DNA of 64,000 nucleotides from a virus: positions 16,158 to 80,157 of the IMG/VR virus record IMGVR_UViG_3300031566_005149. One strand, 5' to 3'. Of the stretch, positions 44,468-52,725 are shown in pieces. Every line of letters starts with the position of its first letter. Within the stretch, counting starts at the first letter, position 1. The notes beneath the pieces are model-generated. The model was not told the origin of the DNA, did no database searches, and worked only from the letters and a program-made list of their open reading frames with translations. A program made the position numbers and the translations under genes.

Positions 44468-44686
44468 ATGTCGAAATTTACAACTGATCCAAAACATAAA
44501 GGTAGACCCACAGAAAGGATTAAATCAACACTTGATACTATACATGGATTGTGGGCATGCTTCCCTGATCTTAGGTTGGGGCAATTGTTAACGAACGTTC
44601 TCCCGCAAGGCGTTGATATATTTTACGTTGAAGAAGAAGATTTGAAAAGATACATTAATGAATATTACTTTGAACATGTACACTAA
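44468..44686 (+). CDS. 72-residue hypothetical protein
   Basis: AAGGAG site. Contains IHGLWACFPDLRLGQLLTN, seen in many small phage proteins of unknown role. Confidence 0.55.
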   Translation: MSKFTTDPKHKGRPTERIKSTLDTIHGLWACFPDLRLGQLLTNVLPQGVDIFYVEEEDLKRYINEYYFEHVH

Positions 44687-44712
44687 ATATGCCAGCTTAA
44701 TGGATAAGGAAT

Positions 44713-45165
44713 ATGAATAAAGAAAACATTATTAAAAAAATAGAATGCGACTTCGATGCATTAACTGACAAGTATGAGAATAATGTTTATGTGATATCAG
44801 AGAAAGCAATTGATCTGATCGTATCCGAAGCAAGAAAAATACTTGTCAATGACCCCGATTTATACGAATATATTATGGCAATGGGATCATGTTTTTTCAC
44901 AACTATAGAAGGTGGAAAATATGATTGGTTATCGATGTCTGAAGAAGAAGCTGATGAATGGTTTGAGTCACCGGAACATGTCAGCGAATATCACGGAATG
45001 ATTGACGATGATAATTTCCAAAAAGAATTCTTTGATATGGTTGATCACTTCAATGAATTGTTTAATGTTCGTGGGTGTCCTATGCGATTTACAGCCAATA
45101 GCCATATAGTTCACGATTGGGGCGACACTATAAAAGATCCAGTCGTATATGTTGAAAGGAGTTGA
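44713..45165 (+). CDS. 150-residue acidic protein
   Basis: Acidic, helical, ends with a mixed region containing GCPMRF. No known domain; Cys/His not in a zinc pattern. Confidence 0.5.
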   Translation: MNKENIIKKIECDFDALTDKYENNVYVISEKAIDLIVSEARKILVNDPDLYEYIMAMGSCFFTTIEGGKYDWLSMSEEEADEWFESPEHVSEYHGMIDDDNFQKEFFDMVDHFNELFNVRGCPMRFTANSHIVHDWGDTIKDPVVYVERS

Positions 45166-45166
45166 T

Positions 45167-45379
45167 ATGACACTACCAACCATCAAAGAATTAAAGTGTG
45201 CATTGTATGCATCGCTCCTCAAACTAGATGCTGATGATCTAACTGACAATGAAGTTAAACTTCTGTTTGCTTTAATGAACGACGAACAAGTTATAGAACG
45301 TCAAGAAGAAAGGATAAAACAAAGTGAAAAAATTATCTCATATCCAGGGGGATCACCCAATCTTAAGAAGAATAGATAA
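45167..45379 (+). CDS. 70-residue hypothetical protein
   Basis: ATG after AAAGGAG. Helical, acidic then basic; overlaps none. Unknown. Confidence 0.5.
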   Translation: MTLPTIKELKCALYASLLKLDADDLTDNEVKLLFALMNDEQVIERQEERIKQSEKIISYPGGSPNLKKNR

Positions 45380-45383
45380 ATAT

Positions 45384-45473
45384 ATGTCAGAACAAGAACA
45401 GATAGATGAGTTAATCACCGAAATGAAAAGACTTAATTATGAAAACATCAAAATAGATAAAAAGGAGGTTTAG
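45384..45473 (+). CDS. 29-residue acidic helical peptide
   Basis: ATG after a weak site; ends in TAG two bases before the next ATG, its last codons (AAGGAGGTT) being that gene's ribosome site. Translation is probably coupled. Confidence 0.4.
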   Translation: MSEQEQIDELITEMKRLNYENIKIDKKEV

Positions 45474-45475
45474 CG

Positions 45476-46111
45476 ATGAATCCATTATATGATCTTCATA
45501 TAGAAGTTGGGACGGATTCTGGTGGCACGGCATACTATGCAAGAGTATCACTCGGAACAGGGGCATTCGAAATTAAAAGAGTTGAACAAACTACTCATGA
45601 ATGCTTGATAAATCTTATAGATGAAATGGATACATATGCAGTGTTCACATCATTGAATAAAAATCCATTACTCACCAAGTACCCAATACCTCCTTCAGCA
45701 TTGTCTTCACATGATCAAAAACAATATGACCTCCATATTGAGTGTGGGGGTGTGCCTACGTTTTCAAAAACACAACACTTTTACGCCAGAACTCAATTTC
45801 TGGGAACGACAGAATATCACACTGATGCTCCAAGTATTAAACTTGCCATCAAGGCTCTTATGATTGAATTATATTATACAAATATGGTTGAGCCCCTGTG
45901 GAAAACTCCGACCATATCAATTTACCCAATTCCATTTACAGATATAGTAGAAGCATCCATGTCAACCCCAAAAGCTAAAGAGGTCAAACGAAGTCTACCA
46001 AGCGAGAACACTAGAGTATCACACCCAGCTTGTCAGGATATATGTACATCCTTTGATCACTTTAATACTTCACATTGCGCCAGTATATGCAGTTGGAGGA
46101 AAGAGGTATGA
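45476..46111 (+). CDS. Internally duplicated hypothetical protein
   Basis: 211 residues. Two halves share YDLHIE...YYAR/FYAR...LGT followed by a PIP element, about 80 residues apart, so an ancient duplication. A Cys-containing tail (HPACQDICTS) follows. Unknown function. Confidence 0.55.
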   Translation: MNPLYDLHIEVGTDSGGTAYYARVSLGTGAFEIKRVEQTTHECLINLIDEMDTYAVFTSLNKNPLLTKYPIPPSALSSHDQKQYDLHIECGGVPTFSKTQHFYARTQFLGTTEYHTDAPSIKLAIKALMIELYYTNMVEPLWKTPTISIYPIPFTDIVEASMSTPKAKEVKRSLPSENTRVSHPACQDICTSFDHFNTSHCASICSWRKEV

Positions 46112-46311
46112 CAATATACGATAAAAACTATATGGTTGTTTGTTACATGAGAATTGTCCCTGATAATTTTGAGCTCATGACACGCGACCAAGCACGAGCT
46201 GAAAGAGATCATATGCGATACTTACAACCTGAGCATATGTACCGAGTAGAATCAGTGGATCCAGATGATGAATTATTTCTCGGGGGGGATGAGATAGATG
46301 TGGTGCCATGA
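46108..46311 (+). CDS. 67-residue hypothetical protein
   Basis: ATGA overlap with the preceding gene. Contains RAERDHMRYLQPE. Unknown. Confidence 0.5.
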   Translation: MTIYDKNYMVVCYMRIVPDNFELMTRDQARAERDHMRYLQPEHMYRVESVDPDDELFLGGDEIDVVP

Positions 46312-46591
46312 CCCCGATAGAGCTTTCGACGTTCGTTGTAGGAATCTTGGTTGCGAAGATTGGTGTAAAGATTACTTTAATTGTCCTATTCAAAGAAAGG
46401 ATCAAAAAATGTTTATCTCGATTAAGAAAAATTTGGAACTGATTAAGGAAATGGATAGTAGTGAGGTGGTTATTCAAATATCAAAAGATAGAAAAAGGTT
46501 TCATGTGTTAAAGCATAACGACTTCAAAGATTCTGAATGTGAAGAATATCATATTTCAGAACTCCATCATATACTTTTGGCTGGAAAGTAG
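46298..46591 (+). CDS. Cys-rich N-terminal protein
   Basis: 97 residues, CRNLGCEDWCKDYFNCP may bind zinc. Ends in TAG before a terminator. Last gene of the operon. Confidence 0.5.
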   Translation: MWCHDPDRAFDVRCRNLGCEDWCKDYFNCPIQRKDQKMFISIKKNLELIKEMDSSEVVIQISKDRKRFHVLKHNDFKDSECEEYHISELHHILLAGK

Positions 46592-46596
46592 AGTGT

Positions 46597-46650
46597 TGTC
46601 GGGTCGGTGTTCCAACACTGACCCGACATGCGCTATTTCTTTTTTCTTTT
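46597..46650. terminator. Strong bidirectional terminator
   Basis: A 15-bp stem (one G-T) around TGTCGGGTC...GACCCGACA, between convergent genes, followed on the plus strand by a T-rich run. Confidence 0.85.
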
Positions 46651-46845
46651 ATGAAGACCTATTGGCCTACCAGTCTTGGGTTGAGATTTAATCCAGTCAT
46701 CATATGATTGTTCACGATCTTCTTGTCCAGTCGTATCTCCACTCCTGGCATCAAGTCGTTTTAAACTCGGATCATACTTATCATAATCTCCAGAACCAGA
46801 TTCCATGATTTTATCTATGATTGCATAAATATTTTTTTCATCCAT
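46633..46845 (-). CDS. 70-residue charged protein, sole minus gene of the early arm
   Basis: ATG after GAGGT. Acidic first half, Lys-rich end (LHKRKKK). It is the only convincing minus-strand gene in the early region. Confidence 0.5.
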   Translation of the reverse strand: MDEKNIYAIIDKIMESGSGDYDKYDPSLKRLDARSGDTTGQEDREQSYDDWIKSQPKTGRPIGLHKRKKK

Positions 46846-46868
46846 AATAGTACCTCGTAGAGTTGACT

Positions 46869-47000
46869 TGTTATACGTTTGACCCACAGCGTGGTGCAGT
46901 GGTCAGAAACACGAGAGATCTCGGCGGTTCAACTCCGTGCTTTAATTAGCGGTCTGTGAAGGTGTCTCGGTTCTGGTTCGATTCCAGGCGGCGTATAACA
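46869..47000 (+). ncRNA. tRNA-like structured RNA with 9-bp closing stem
   Basis: TGTTATACG pairs perfectly with CGTATAACA across the ends. Inside are two T-arm-like pieces, GGTTCAACTCC and GGTTCGATTCC (46926, 46975), and a CGAGA/TCTCG hairpin. No standard cloverleaf could be built by hand; a disrupted or intron-bearing tRNA is one option. Confidence 0.4.
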
Positions 47001-47051
47001 TTTTATTTATAGTTTGTTATAAAAAATAATTGAATCATTCTACCCACGATT

Positions 47052-47071
47052 CTATATATATTAATAAGTGA
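47052..47071 (+). promoter_or_regulatory. Motif A, exact copy
   Basis: 33 nt before the ATG at 47104. The next 15 nt (AAGAAACATTAACCC) are shared with the 58.78-kb copy. Confidence 0.7.
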
Positions 47072-47103
47072 AAGAAACATTAACCCATACTTTTGGAGTG
47101 AGA

Positions 47104-47244
47104 ATGAAAAATATACTAGTTTTAATAATTAGTTTCATTATTGTGGTAATACCTGGATTATTTACACTGATGCTAATTTGGGCATTGGTTTACCCAAAGC
47201 ATCGAAAACTAATCACGGAAAAATTCAAGGGGGGATATGATTAA
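47104..47244 (+). CDS. 46-residue membrane peptide
   Basis: GGAGTGAG site. One membrane stretch (IISFIIVVIPGLFTLMLIW), then a basic end. First after motif A. Confidence 0.6.
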   Translation: MKNILVLIISFIIVVIPGLFTLMLIWALVYPKHRKLITEKFKGGYD

Positions 47245-47353
47245 AAGGATAGTTGGTTGGCAAGGAAAAAATAAGAAAAAGGGTTGCAAATTGGGGACCA
47301 GCATCAATAATAATTTCATTTGTACTGGGTGCAATTCACTGTGTTGTGGATGA
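47237..47353 (+). CDS. 38-residue Cys/Lys-rich peptide
   Basis: ATG after AAGGGGGG, overlapping the preceding gene. Cys cluster CTGCNSLCCG. Small orphan. Confidence 0.4.
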   Translation: MIKRIVGWQGKNKKKGCKLGTSINNNFICTGCNSLCCG

Positions 47354-47378
47354 AATATTATATAAAAAGGAGACTGAT

Positions 47379-47744
47379 ATGAAGACAGATAGACATGCAT
47401 TACATTACTTATTCAACGATCTGATAAAACTCAGCGTCGAATATCCAGGTGATCGTGGATGGGGAATTGGTTGTTCATCACTTCTGGAAACAATGATTTT
47501 AAGGCAGAAGACTTTTATCGATAAAATCTTAGATGATGATTCCGGAGATTTTCATGAGTACAGAATAAACGGAGCCGGTCTTAAGATGCATTGGAGGGTT
47601 GTCTTCGGAAAATTCCAATGCTACATCAGTGGTGATCAAGTTGCTCCTTATGCAGACTTCGTGGTTCACGCCAAGGAGCTAATAAGAAAATATGGGTGTA
47701 ATCATCGTCATATTGCCCCAAATGCAAAGTCGAAGTTACATTAA
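47379..47744 (+). CDS. 121-residue hypothetical protein
   Basis: ATG 47379 follows AAGGAG. A longer TTG start (47253) would run over the preceding frame and is not needed. Contains GDRGWGIGCSSLLETM. Unknown. Confidence 0.55.
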   Translation: MKTDRHALHYLFNDLIKLSVEYPGDRGWGIGCSSLLETMILRQKTFIDKILDDDSGDFHEYRINGAGLKMHWRVVFGKFQCYISGDQVAPYADFVVHAKELIRKYGCNHRHIAPNAKSKLH

Positions 47745-47803
47745 TCAAAAAGATGGGCGGCTGGATATGTTCGATCTGTCGTCGAGTTATAAATATCTAA
47801 AAC

Positions 47804-47847
47804 ATGGATGGGGATTGTTTTGATCCCCATCCATAAAAATTTTTTTA
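47804..47847 (+). terminator. Rho-independent terminator
   Basis: A 12-bp GC-rich stem ATGGATGGGGAT/ATCCCCATCCAT and a seven-T run. It ends the unit started at 47052. Confidence 0.85.
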
Positions 47848-47858
47848 TAGGAGTGGCC

Positions 47859-48020
47859 ATGTTAACATTAGGATCTGAATTCACATTCAAAGATTACGCT
47901 ATGGTTATAGGAGTTTTTCTGGGTCTTGTGGTTTTTGGTATTTGTATGAGAACTTTCATAGTCATTAATTATCTACACAACAAATTCAAGTATAAAGGAA
48001 AAAATGAAACAAAAAAATAA
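47859..48020 (+). CDS. 53-residue membrane protein
   Basis: ATG after AGGAG. One membrane stretch (MVIGVFLGLVVFGICM) with a basic Lys-rich tail. Unknown. Confidence 0.55.
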   Translation: MLTLGSEFTFKDYAMVIGVFLGLVVFGICMRTFIVINYLHNKFKYKGKNETKK

Positions 48021-48189
48021 ACAACCAACATTGAAGCTCTATGTTAAACCTGGAGAATCATTCAAATTATGTGAATTCGTTTGGTTGACTGCCAGTGAAA
48101 TTCCAGAATATATTAAAGACGGATACATAAGAGCTAAAAAATTTAAGGAGGGAACTCATGACAAGGTTTATAAACTGGCTGAAAAATGA
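48004..48189 (+). CDS. 61-residue hypothetical protein
   Basis: AAAGGA site inside the preceding gene. Contains a small beta segment and a Lys-rich end. Unknown. Confidence 0.5.
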   Translation: MKQKNKQPTLKLYVKPGESFKLCEFVWLTASEIPEYIKDGYIRAKKFKEGTHDKVYKLAEK

Positions 48190-48310
48190 TGTGATATATG
48201 TCATAGAAACAACTCATTCGCTTGGAACGACGAGAATAGTAATGGTAAATAAGTATGTTGCCATCAGTACAATTATTGCAACACCCTTTTTGATCTTGAT
48301 CTTCTTTTAG
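48158..48310 (+). CDS. 50-residue membrane peptide ending in TAG
   Basis: ATG after AAGGAGGG. C-terminal membrane stretch (ISTIIATPFLILIFF). The frame stays open past the TAG for 25 codons into the next gene. Confidence 0.5.
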   Translation: MTRFINWLKNDVIYVIETTHSLGTTRIVMVNKYVAISTIIATPFLILIFF

Positions 48311-48382
48311 AAAGGTTCTATTATATATGAGCAAATGGAGAAAGATAAAAAGAAATTAAAGCGTGAAAGAGAGGTTGATGGG

Positions 48383-48658
48383 ATGATACTAACAGACTTA
48401 GTTGGTTTAAAAATTGTTTCGGTACGTGGTTTCAGAATGGACATGAGACGAAAAAAACATTTCATTCCAGAATATATATTATTCGATGATCACAAAACAT
48501 TTATAGCACTGGAAGAGCAAGATTATCATACATATCATGACTGTGATACTTCAGCAATGCGAATATCAATCCGTCAAGATTCATTGAGATGGAATGCCAT
48601 ACACACAGATGAAAAACAATATCCCGTAGCTGATATTGGAATAGGATGGGGAGGGTGA
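48383..48658 (+). CDS. 91-residue hypothetical protein
   Basis: ATG 48383 follows GAGAGG by 8 nt. A longer start at 48335 has no ribosome site. Starts MILTDLVGLKIVSV. It is in frame with the preceding membrane peptide. Unknown. Confidence 0.5.
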   Translation: MILTDLVGLKIVSVRGFRMDMRRKKHFIPEYILFDDHKTFIALEEQDYHTYHDCDTSAMRISIRQDSLRWNAIHTDEKQYPVADIGIGWGG

Positions 48659-48659
48659 T

Positions 48660-48860
48660 ATGTCAAAATTAATGTGGGAAATAGAATATTCAGAAGACTT
48701 TGGGTCTGAAGGCCCTACTTATATATACATAGAAACAGATGATGATATTAATATTGAGTTGGGGTCGGATGGAAATGTAACTCATATAACATGTATTGAC
48801 GTAGATATTGGAGTCGAACCTGATCTGGTCGTTCGAAGGAGATTAACCAATGAAGAATGA
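48660..48860 (+). CDS. 66-residue acidic protein
   Basis: GGAGGGT site, close to the preceding stop. Acidic beta-rich, contains a YIYIETDDDINIEL segment. Unknown. Confidence 0.5.
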   Translation: MSKLMWEIEYSEDFGSEGPTYIYIETDDDINIELGSDGNVTHITCIDVDIGVEPDLVVRRRLTNEE

Positions 48861-49431
48861 AGAAAAAATATGTGATTGTGGAACAATACTAGCATTAAAA
48901 GTTTTAAAATCGGCAGCTGGTTACTATCTTGGATACTGCTGTCCCAGCTGTGGACCCTATGATAGAATATCAGCATATTACGGAAAAGAAGAAGCCGAAT
49001 CCCTGTTGGGTGAAATTAAATCCGATGATAGAGATCCAATAATGAAGTTAATACGTTGTAGGCAGTGTGGGTCGAAAGTGGATTCCAATCTTTACGTAGA
49101 AGGTATATATCATGATGTCTCATGCATGGAATGTGGTCATAGATCAGGAAAATATGGGGATGAAAATAAAGCCATCAATCTATGGAATGGTATTGGCATT
49201 AGATTCTATGCTGTGATGTGGCACGGTTCAATGCCTGGAATGATTCTAGAGATTTGGGACGATGAAGAAACCGCTAATGAAAGATCTAAATTCTTTATGG
49301 ATATGATTCATAATGGACAAAGTGTTCTTGGATATAAACTAGATTTAACTCGAGGATACCGTGAATATACCACCGTTAAACCAATAGAACCCAATATTAA
49401 ATACGTGGTTGAGGTGGTAGAACACATATAA
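48850..49431 (+). CDS. Zinc-ribbon protein, partly Lar-like
   Basis: 193 residues. A first Cys set (CDCG...CCPSCG), then CRQCGSKVD...CMECGHRSG...AINLWN, the layout of restriction-alleviation Lar domains. The C-terminal 70 residues are a separate mixed domain. Possible anti-restriction role, not proven. Confidence 0.5.
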   Translation: MKNEEKICDCGTILALKVLKSAAGYYLGYCCPSCGPYDRISAYYGKEEAESLLGEIKSDDRDPIMKLIRCRQCGSKVDSNLYVEGIYHDVSCMECGHRSGKYGDENKAINLWNGIGIRFYAVMWHGSMPGMILEIWDDEETANERSKFFMDMIHNGQSVLGYKLDLTRGYREYTTVKPIEPNIKYVVEVVEHI

Positions 49432-49459
49432 CAGAAGTGAAAGGAGATATTAAAACAAA

Positions 49460-49672
49460 ATGGAATTACATCAAACAGAATTAAAAAAACTTTCTACTCC
49501 CAGATTGTTGGCGCTATATAGATCGAAGAGGAAACGCCGAGATAATCTGTACGCTCAAGTAACCGATTATGGAACCTACCCTGGGCTGAACAGGGTGCAG
49601 ATAAGAGTAGATAAATATTGTGATCGAATCGAATCGGTTTTACAGACGCGAGAGCATGTAAAGAGGAAATAA
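49460..49672 (+). CDS. 70-residue basic conserved phage protein
   Basis: LKKLSTPRLLALYRSKRKRR is a motif seen in many small phage proteins. Basic and helical. Unknown function. Confidence 0.6.
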   Translation: MELHQTELKKLSTPRLLALYRSKRKRRDNLYAQVTDYGTYPGLNRVQIRVDKYCDRIESVLQTREHVKRK

Positions 49673-49673
49673 A

Positions 49674-49766
49674 ATGAAACATACTGAAAAATGCTTAAAA
49701 GGAGGTAAGTGTAATTGTGCTGTGGATATGGGGACCTCCACTGTTATATTAGGAACCCCAGTTTAA
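49674..49766 (+). CDS. 30-residue Cys-rich peptide
   Basis: ATG after AGAGGAAA. Contains CLKGGKCNC. Tiny orphan. Confidence 0.4.
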   Translation: MKHTEKCLKGGKCNCAVDMGTSTVILGTPV

Positions 49767-49800
49767 AAAGATGGAAATAAAAAATTAAAGGAGAAGTAAA

Positions 49801-50547
49801 ATGAGAAAAAATATAATGATCGCCATGTCGTTATTGATGTTAATTGCCGTTGGCTGTTCTACAATACCAACCGTTGCACCACCAGTAGAAAACAAAGTCA
49901 CCATCGAAGTTATAACAAAAGATGGAGAACCCGTAGCTGTTGTTGCTAAGGATGGTGATAAAGTTATTCGGAGCATGGTAGTTAGAAAGCTGGGATTCGA
50001 ATTATCTCAGTTGTCTGCTATCTATGGTAAGAAACTATACATCAAAATATTCTCCGGTTTGTCAGTTTCTGATGTCACCAGAGCTTGGAATGATATGATA
50101 GTTGCAATTGAAGAACATGGATTTGGGGGAGGAAGTGAAGTTCATCTATTTATCGATTCTCCTGGTGGTGATGCTTTCAGTGGATTGGCTCTAGCTGATT
50201 TAATTGAAGTCTATAAAAAACATGGAATCAAATTTGTAGCTCATGGAACTGGTATAATTGCCAGTGCTGCTGTTCCTATATTTGCTGTATGCAACGAAAC
50301 TCATGCAACCAAAGCAACAATCTTTATGGTGCATGAGGCGGCTTTGTGGAAGTGGCCAGGAAGAGAAACAGCTTCTGATATTCTATCTCAGGGAAAACTT
50401 ATGAAATTATTACAGGGATTATACCTACAGAAGTTGGTCGATAACTCCAATCTTACTATGGATGAATGGAAACTGATGGAAGCAAAGACTTCCTGGTTCA
50501 GTGTTGATAGAGCCGTGGAATTGGGAATATTGGATTTTATCGATTGA
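49801..50547 (+). CDS. ClpP/SppA-type serine protease-like lipoprotein
   Basis: 248 residues, AAAGGAG. A signal peptide ends in LIAVGC (Cys19 as lipobox). The mature part has the ClpP/crotonase fold: FIDSPGGDAFSGLALAD, then GTGIIASAAVP with Ser155, FMVHEA with His178, and WFSVDRAVELGILD with a late Asp. It should be a lipid-anchored peptidase outside the cytoplasm. A phage early gene of this type is unusual. Substrate unknown; a cell-envelope or superinfection role is possible. Confidence 0.8.
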   Translation: MRKNIMIAMSLLMLIAVGCSTIPTVAPPVENKVTIEVITKDGEPVAVVAKDGDKVIRSMVVRKLGFELSQLSAIYGKKLYIKIFSGLSVSDVTRAWNDMIVAIEEHGFGGGSEVHLFIDSPGGDAFSGLALADLIEVYKKHGIKFVAHGTGIIASAAVPIFAVCNETHATKATIFMVHEAALWKWPGRETASDILSQGKLMKLLQGLYLQKLVDNSNLTMDEWKLMEAKTSWFSVDRAVELGILDFID

Positions 50548-50555
50548 TGAATAAT

Positions 50556-50589
50556 CTTATGGGTATTGTATTCTTGCAATACCCATAAG
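50556..50589 (+). terminator. 13-bp perfect hairpin
   Basis: CTTATGGGTATTG/CAATACCCATAAG with an 8-nt loop; no long T run. Ends the protease unit. Confidence 0.6.
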
Positions 50590-50651
50590 CGAACTCATAA
50601 ATTTTAAAGGAGAATAATCTGTGAAGGTATTAACGAAAGGGGGAAATAAAC

Positions 50652-50801
50652 ATGGGGAAGCTAATTAGTTTATTATCATACAAACTTGAAAAACTGAAAA
50701 AATTACATGGTTATGTAGATATTGATATGTTGACAGAAAACGAAAAAAAACAATTAGGAAAACCATTAGAGATTACAGATGTGAGATTCATTGAGAAATG
50801 A
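50652..50801 (+). CDS. 49-residue hypothetical protein
   Basis: ATG after GGGGGAAA. Helical. Its end lies in the direct repeat, in ATGA overlap with the next gene. Confidence 0.45.
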   Translation: MGKLISLLSYKLEKLKKLHGYVDIDMLTENEKKQLGKPLEITDVRFIEK

Positions 50802-50911
50802 AATTTGAATGTGGTAATAAAAAAAGGAAAATAATATACGAAGATATTACAGAAAATATTCTATTACGGCTTTCCCATGGTTTTTACAGCAGACAAATGA
50901 TAATTATATAA
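50798..50911 (+). CDS. 37-residue peptide starting MKFECGNKK
   Basis: ATGA overlap. The first 10 codons lie in the direct repeat; the second copy (51158) carries a broken version. Confidence 0.4.
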   Translation: MKFECGNKKRKIIYEDITENILLRLSHGFYSRQMIII

Positions 50912-50925
50912 AAAAGGATATTAAA

Positions 50926-51168
50926 ATGAAAAAACGTATATCAAAAAATTTATTGTGTAAAGCTTTTGGGCATCAACCACCTGTATATGCTAAAGGGGGG
51001 TGGTTTTCACCAGGACAGGAATATGCCTGTTCTGTTGGTTCTTTTACAATTGATGGAATTAATAGAGTACATGCTATAGTTACGTCTGAATGCCCAAGAT
51101 GCAAAGAGATATTTAAACTTTGTAGAATACATTTACCGGAGGAGACAACATTGAGAAATGAAATTTGA
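50926..51168 (+). CDS. Zinc-finger protein of DUF1660-like form
   Basis: 80 residues. LLCKAFGHQPP, GGWFSPGQEY, and CPRCKEIFKLCRIHLP fit small phage zinc proteins. Its last codons lie in the direct repeat. Unknown function. Confidence 0.55.
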   Translation: MKKRISKNLLCKAFGHQPPVYAKGGWFSPGQEYACSVGSFTIDGINRVHAIVTSECPRCKEIFKLCRIHLPEETTLRNEI

Positions 51169-51195
51169 ATGTGGTAATAAAAAAAGGAGGATTAG

Positions 51196-51723
51196 ATGTG
51201 GTCTAATAAACCCCCCAAAGAAAATGGATATTATTGGCTATATGAAAGACACTCTATAGACGGTGAAATAAAAAACGTATATAAATCAATAATTTTCCTT
51301 TACATCGACACTAATGAAGATGGCTCTAAATATATAACCGTTGATGAAGCTGGTTGTGATGAAATTCCATATAAAGATCCTATGGTCACTGAGACAATCA
51401 CTCAACGAGAACCCATCTTCGGATTTGACAGTCAAGAAACGGCATATAAAAAAACCAAAGACCTATGTGAGAGAAAATATGAATATTGGTTAAAGCGTAT
51501 CATAACACCATCATTTGAAGGTGATAATATGGAACCATATGAAGAATTACACCAAGAAGGTATGCTATCAATTGAAATGGACTTACCCAAAGGTCAGCAT
51601 ATTGGTGACGTTGGAATTCAAGTCGCGAGAGATGGTAGAATCTGGTTATGCTACAATGGACAAGCTTTCATCAGATTCAAACCTCTAAGTAATAAAATAT
51701 TAAAAATATTAAAAAAGGAGTAA
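51196..51723 (+). CDS. 175-residue hypothetical protein
   Basis: AAAGGAGG site. Starts WSNKPPKENGYYWLYER, a common opening of phage and plasmid small proteins. Unknown. Confidence 0.55.
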   Translation: MWSNKPPKENGYYWLYERHSIDGEIKNVYKSIIFLYIDTNEDGSKYITVDEAGCDEIPYKDPMVTETITQREPIFGFDSQETAYKKTKDLCERKYEYWLKRIITPSFEGDNMEPYEELHQEGMLSIEMDLPKGQHIGDVGIQVARDGRIWLCYNGQAFIRFKPLSNKILKILKKE

Positions 51724-51726
51724 TTG

Positions 51727-52290
51727 ATGAAAGAGTTGCCACCAAAGTTTGACATGTTGGGTCAATTCAAAATTAAAAAAGATGATACAATATTCGACGC
51801 GTCCTGCACTCCAGCTGTAATCATGTTCAACCCAAAATATCCTCATAATGTTGGTGCAGCTGTCAGAGCATGTTCATGCTTTGGAGTTAACCATTTAGTA
51901 TTTACCGGTGATAGATTATTGGATGAGTTGGGTGAGCAAAGTAAGAAAGGATATCGTCTACCAAGAGAAGAAAGGATGAAAGGTTATAAAGACGTTAATA
52001 TCTATAACGATCAATATCCTTTTAATAGATTCTCTAAAGATGTAACTCCTGTTGCTGTTGAAGTTCGAAATAACTCACAGCCCCTGCCAAATTTTCGTCA
52101 TCCAAGAAATCCAGTATATGTATTTGGTCCAGAAGACGGATCTTTACCTCAGATATATTTGAAGCATTGCCATATGTTTGTAATTATACCGTCAAAGCAT
52201 TGCTTGAATTTAGCTGCCGCTGTAAATATTGTATTATATGATAGAGTTGCAAAATCAAATTACACTTCTAGTGATTATATGAAAATTTAA
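51727..52290 (+). CDS. SpoU/TrmH-type RNA 2'-O-methyltransferase
   Basis: 187 residues. The SPOUT knot motifs are present: HNVGAAVRACSCFGVNHLVF, YVFGPEDGSLP, and IPSKHCLNLAAAVNIVLYDR. Such enzymes methylate tRNA or rRNA riboses; here it may modify tRNA. ATG 51727 follows AAAAAAGGAG. Placed in a group of translation-related phage genes. Confidence 0.85.
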   Translation: MKELPPKFDMLGQFKIKKDDTIFDASCTPAVIMFNPKYPHNVGAAVRACSCFGVNHLVFTGDRLLDELGEQSKKGYRLPREERMKGYKDVNIYNDQYPFNRFSKDVTPVAVEVRNNSQPLPNFRHPRNPVYVFGPEDGSLPQIYLKHCHMFVIIPSKHCLNLAAAVNIVLYDRVAKSNYTSSDYMKI

Positions 52291-52300
52291 AGGACGAATC

Positions 52301-52504
52301 ATGAAAATCGACGAATGGTGTGAAACCCAAGATGTTGTGTGGGAAGATAAGATACATAGATGTTCCTCTTGTGGTAGGAGGCTTAAACCAATGGAACCAA
52401 ACAACATTAGAATTCAATGGAAGCTACCACCACACAAAAAGAAGGGATATAAAATAAAACGAAAAAAAGGACATAATAAAAAATTGAAAGAGAGAAATTT
52501 CTAA
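52301..52504 (+). CDS. 67-residue basic zinc-finger protein
   Basis: CSSCGRRLKP zinc half-site and a very Lys-rich tail. AAAGGA site. Possible nucleic-acid binder. Confidence 0.5.
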   Translation: MKIDEWCETQDVVWEDKIHRCSSCGRRLKPMEPNNIRIQWKLPPHKKKGYKIKRKKGHNKKLKERNF

Positions 52505-52725
52505 TGGAGAAAAGATTATTTGATGATAAATATCAACGGTTTGAACCAGCGGCTATGGAACTTGGTAGAGAGATAGACGCTGCATTAAAACCGATTTTTG
52601 ATAAATGGGGAGATGCGGGATATTCCTTCAGGGATATATCTCATTTGGTGACACTCGCATCAACTGCTTTAGAATGTGAAAATGTAATAACAATGGCATG
52701 TAAAAAAAGAAAAGAAGAATTATAA
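52504..52725 (+). CDS. 73-residue conserved phage protein
   Basis: Contains PIFDKWGDAGYSFRDISHL, common in phage early genes. Overlaps neighbours by single bases. Unknown. Confidence 0.55.
   Translation: MEKRLFDDKYQRFEPAAMELGREIDAALKPIFDKWGDAGYSFRDISHLVTLASTALECENVITMACKKRKEEL

Larger units (their letters stand above)
50791..51188 (+). repeat. 38-bp perfect direct repeat flanking a 360-bp module
   Basis: Copies at 50791-50828 and 51151-51188 begin TTGAGAAATGAAATTTGA. They are 360 bp apart and enclose the gene at 50926. Confidence 0.85.

Noticed and set aside
46869-47000. Ordinary tRNA gene
   Set aside because: No 7-nt anticodon loop with proper D and T spacing could be built; kept only as a tRNA-like RNA.
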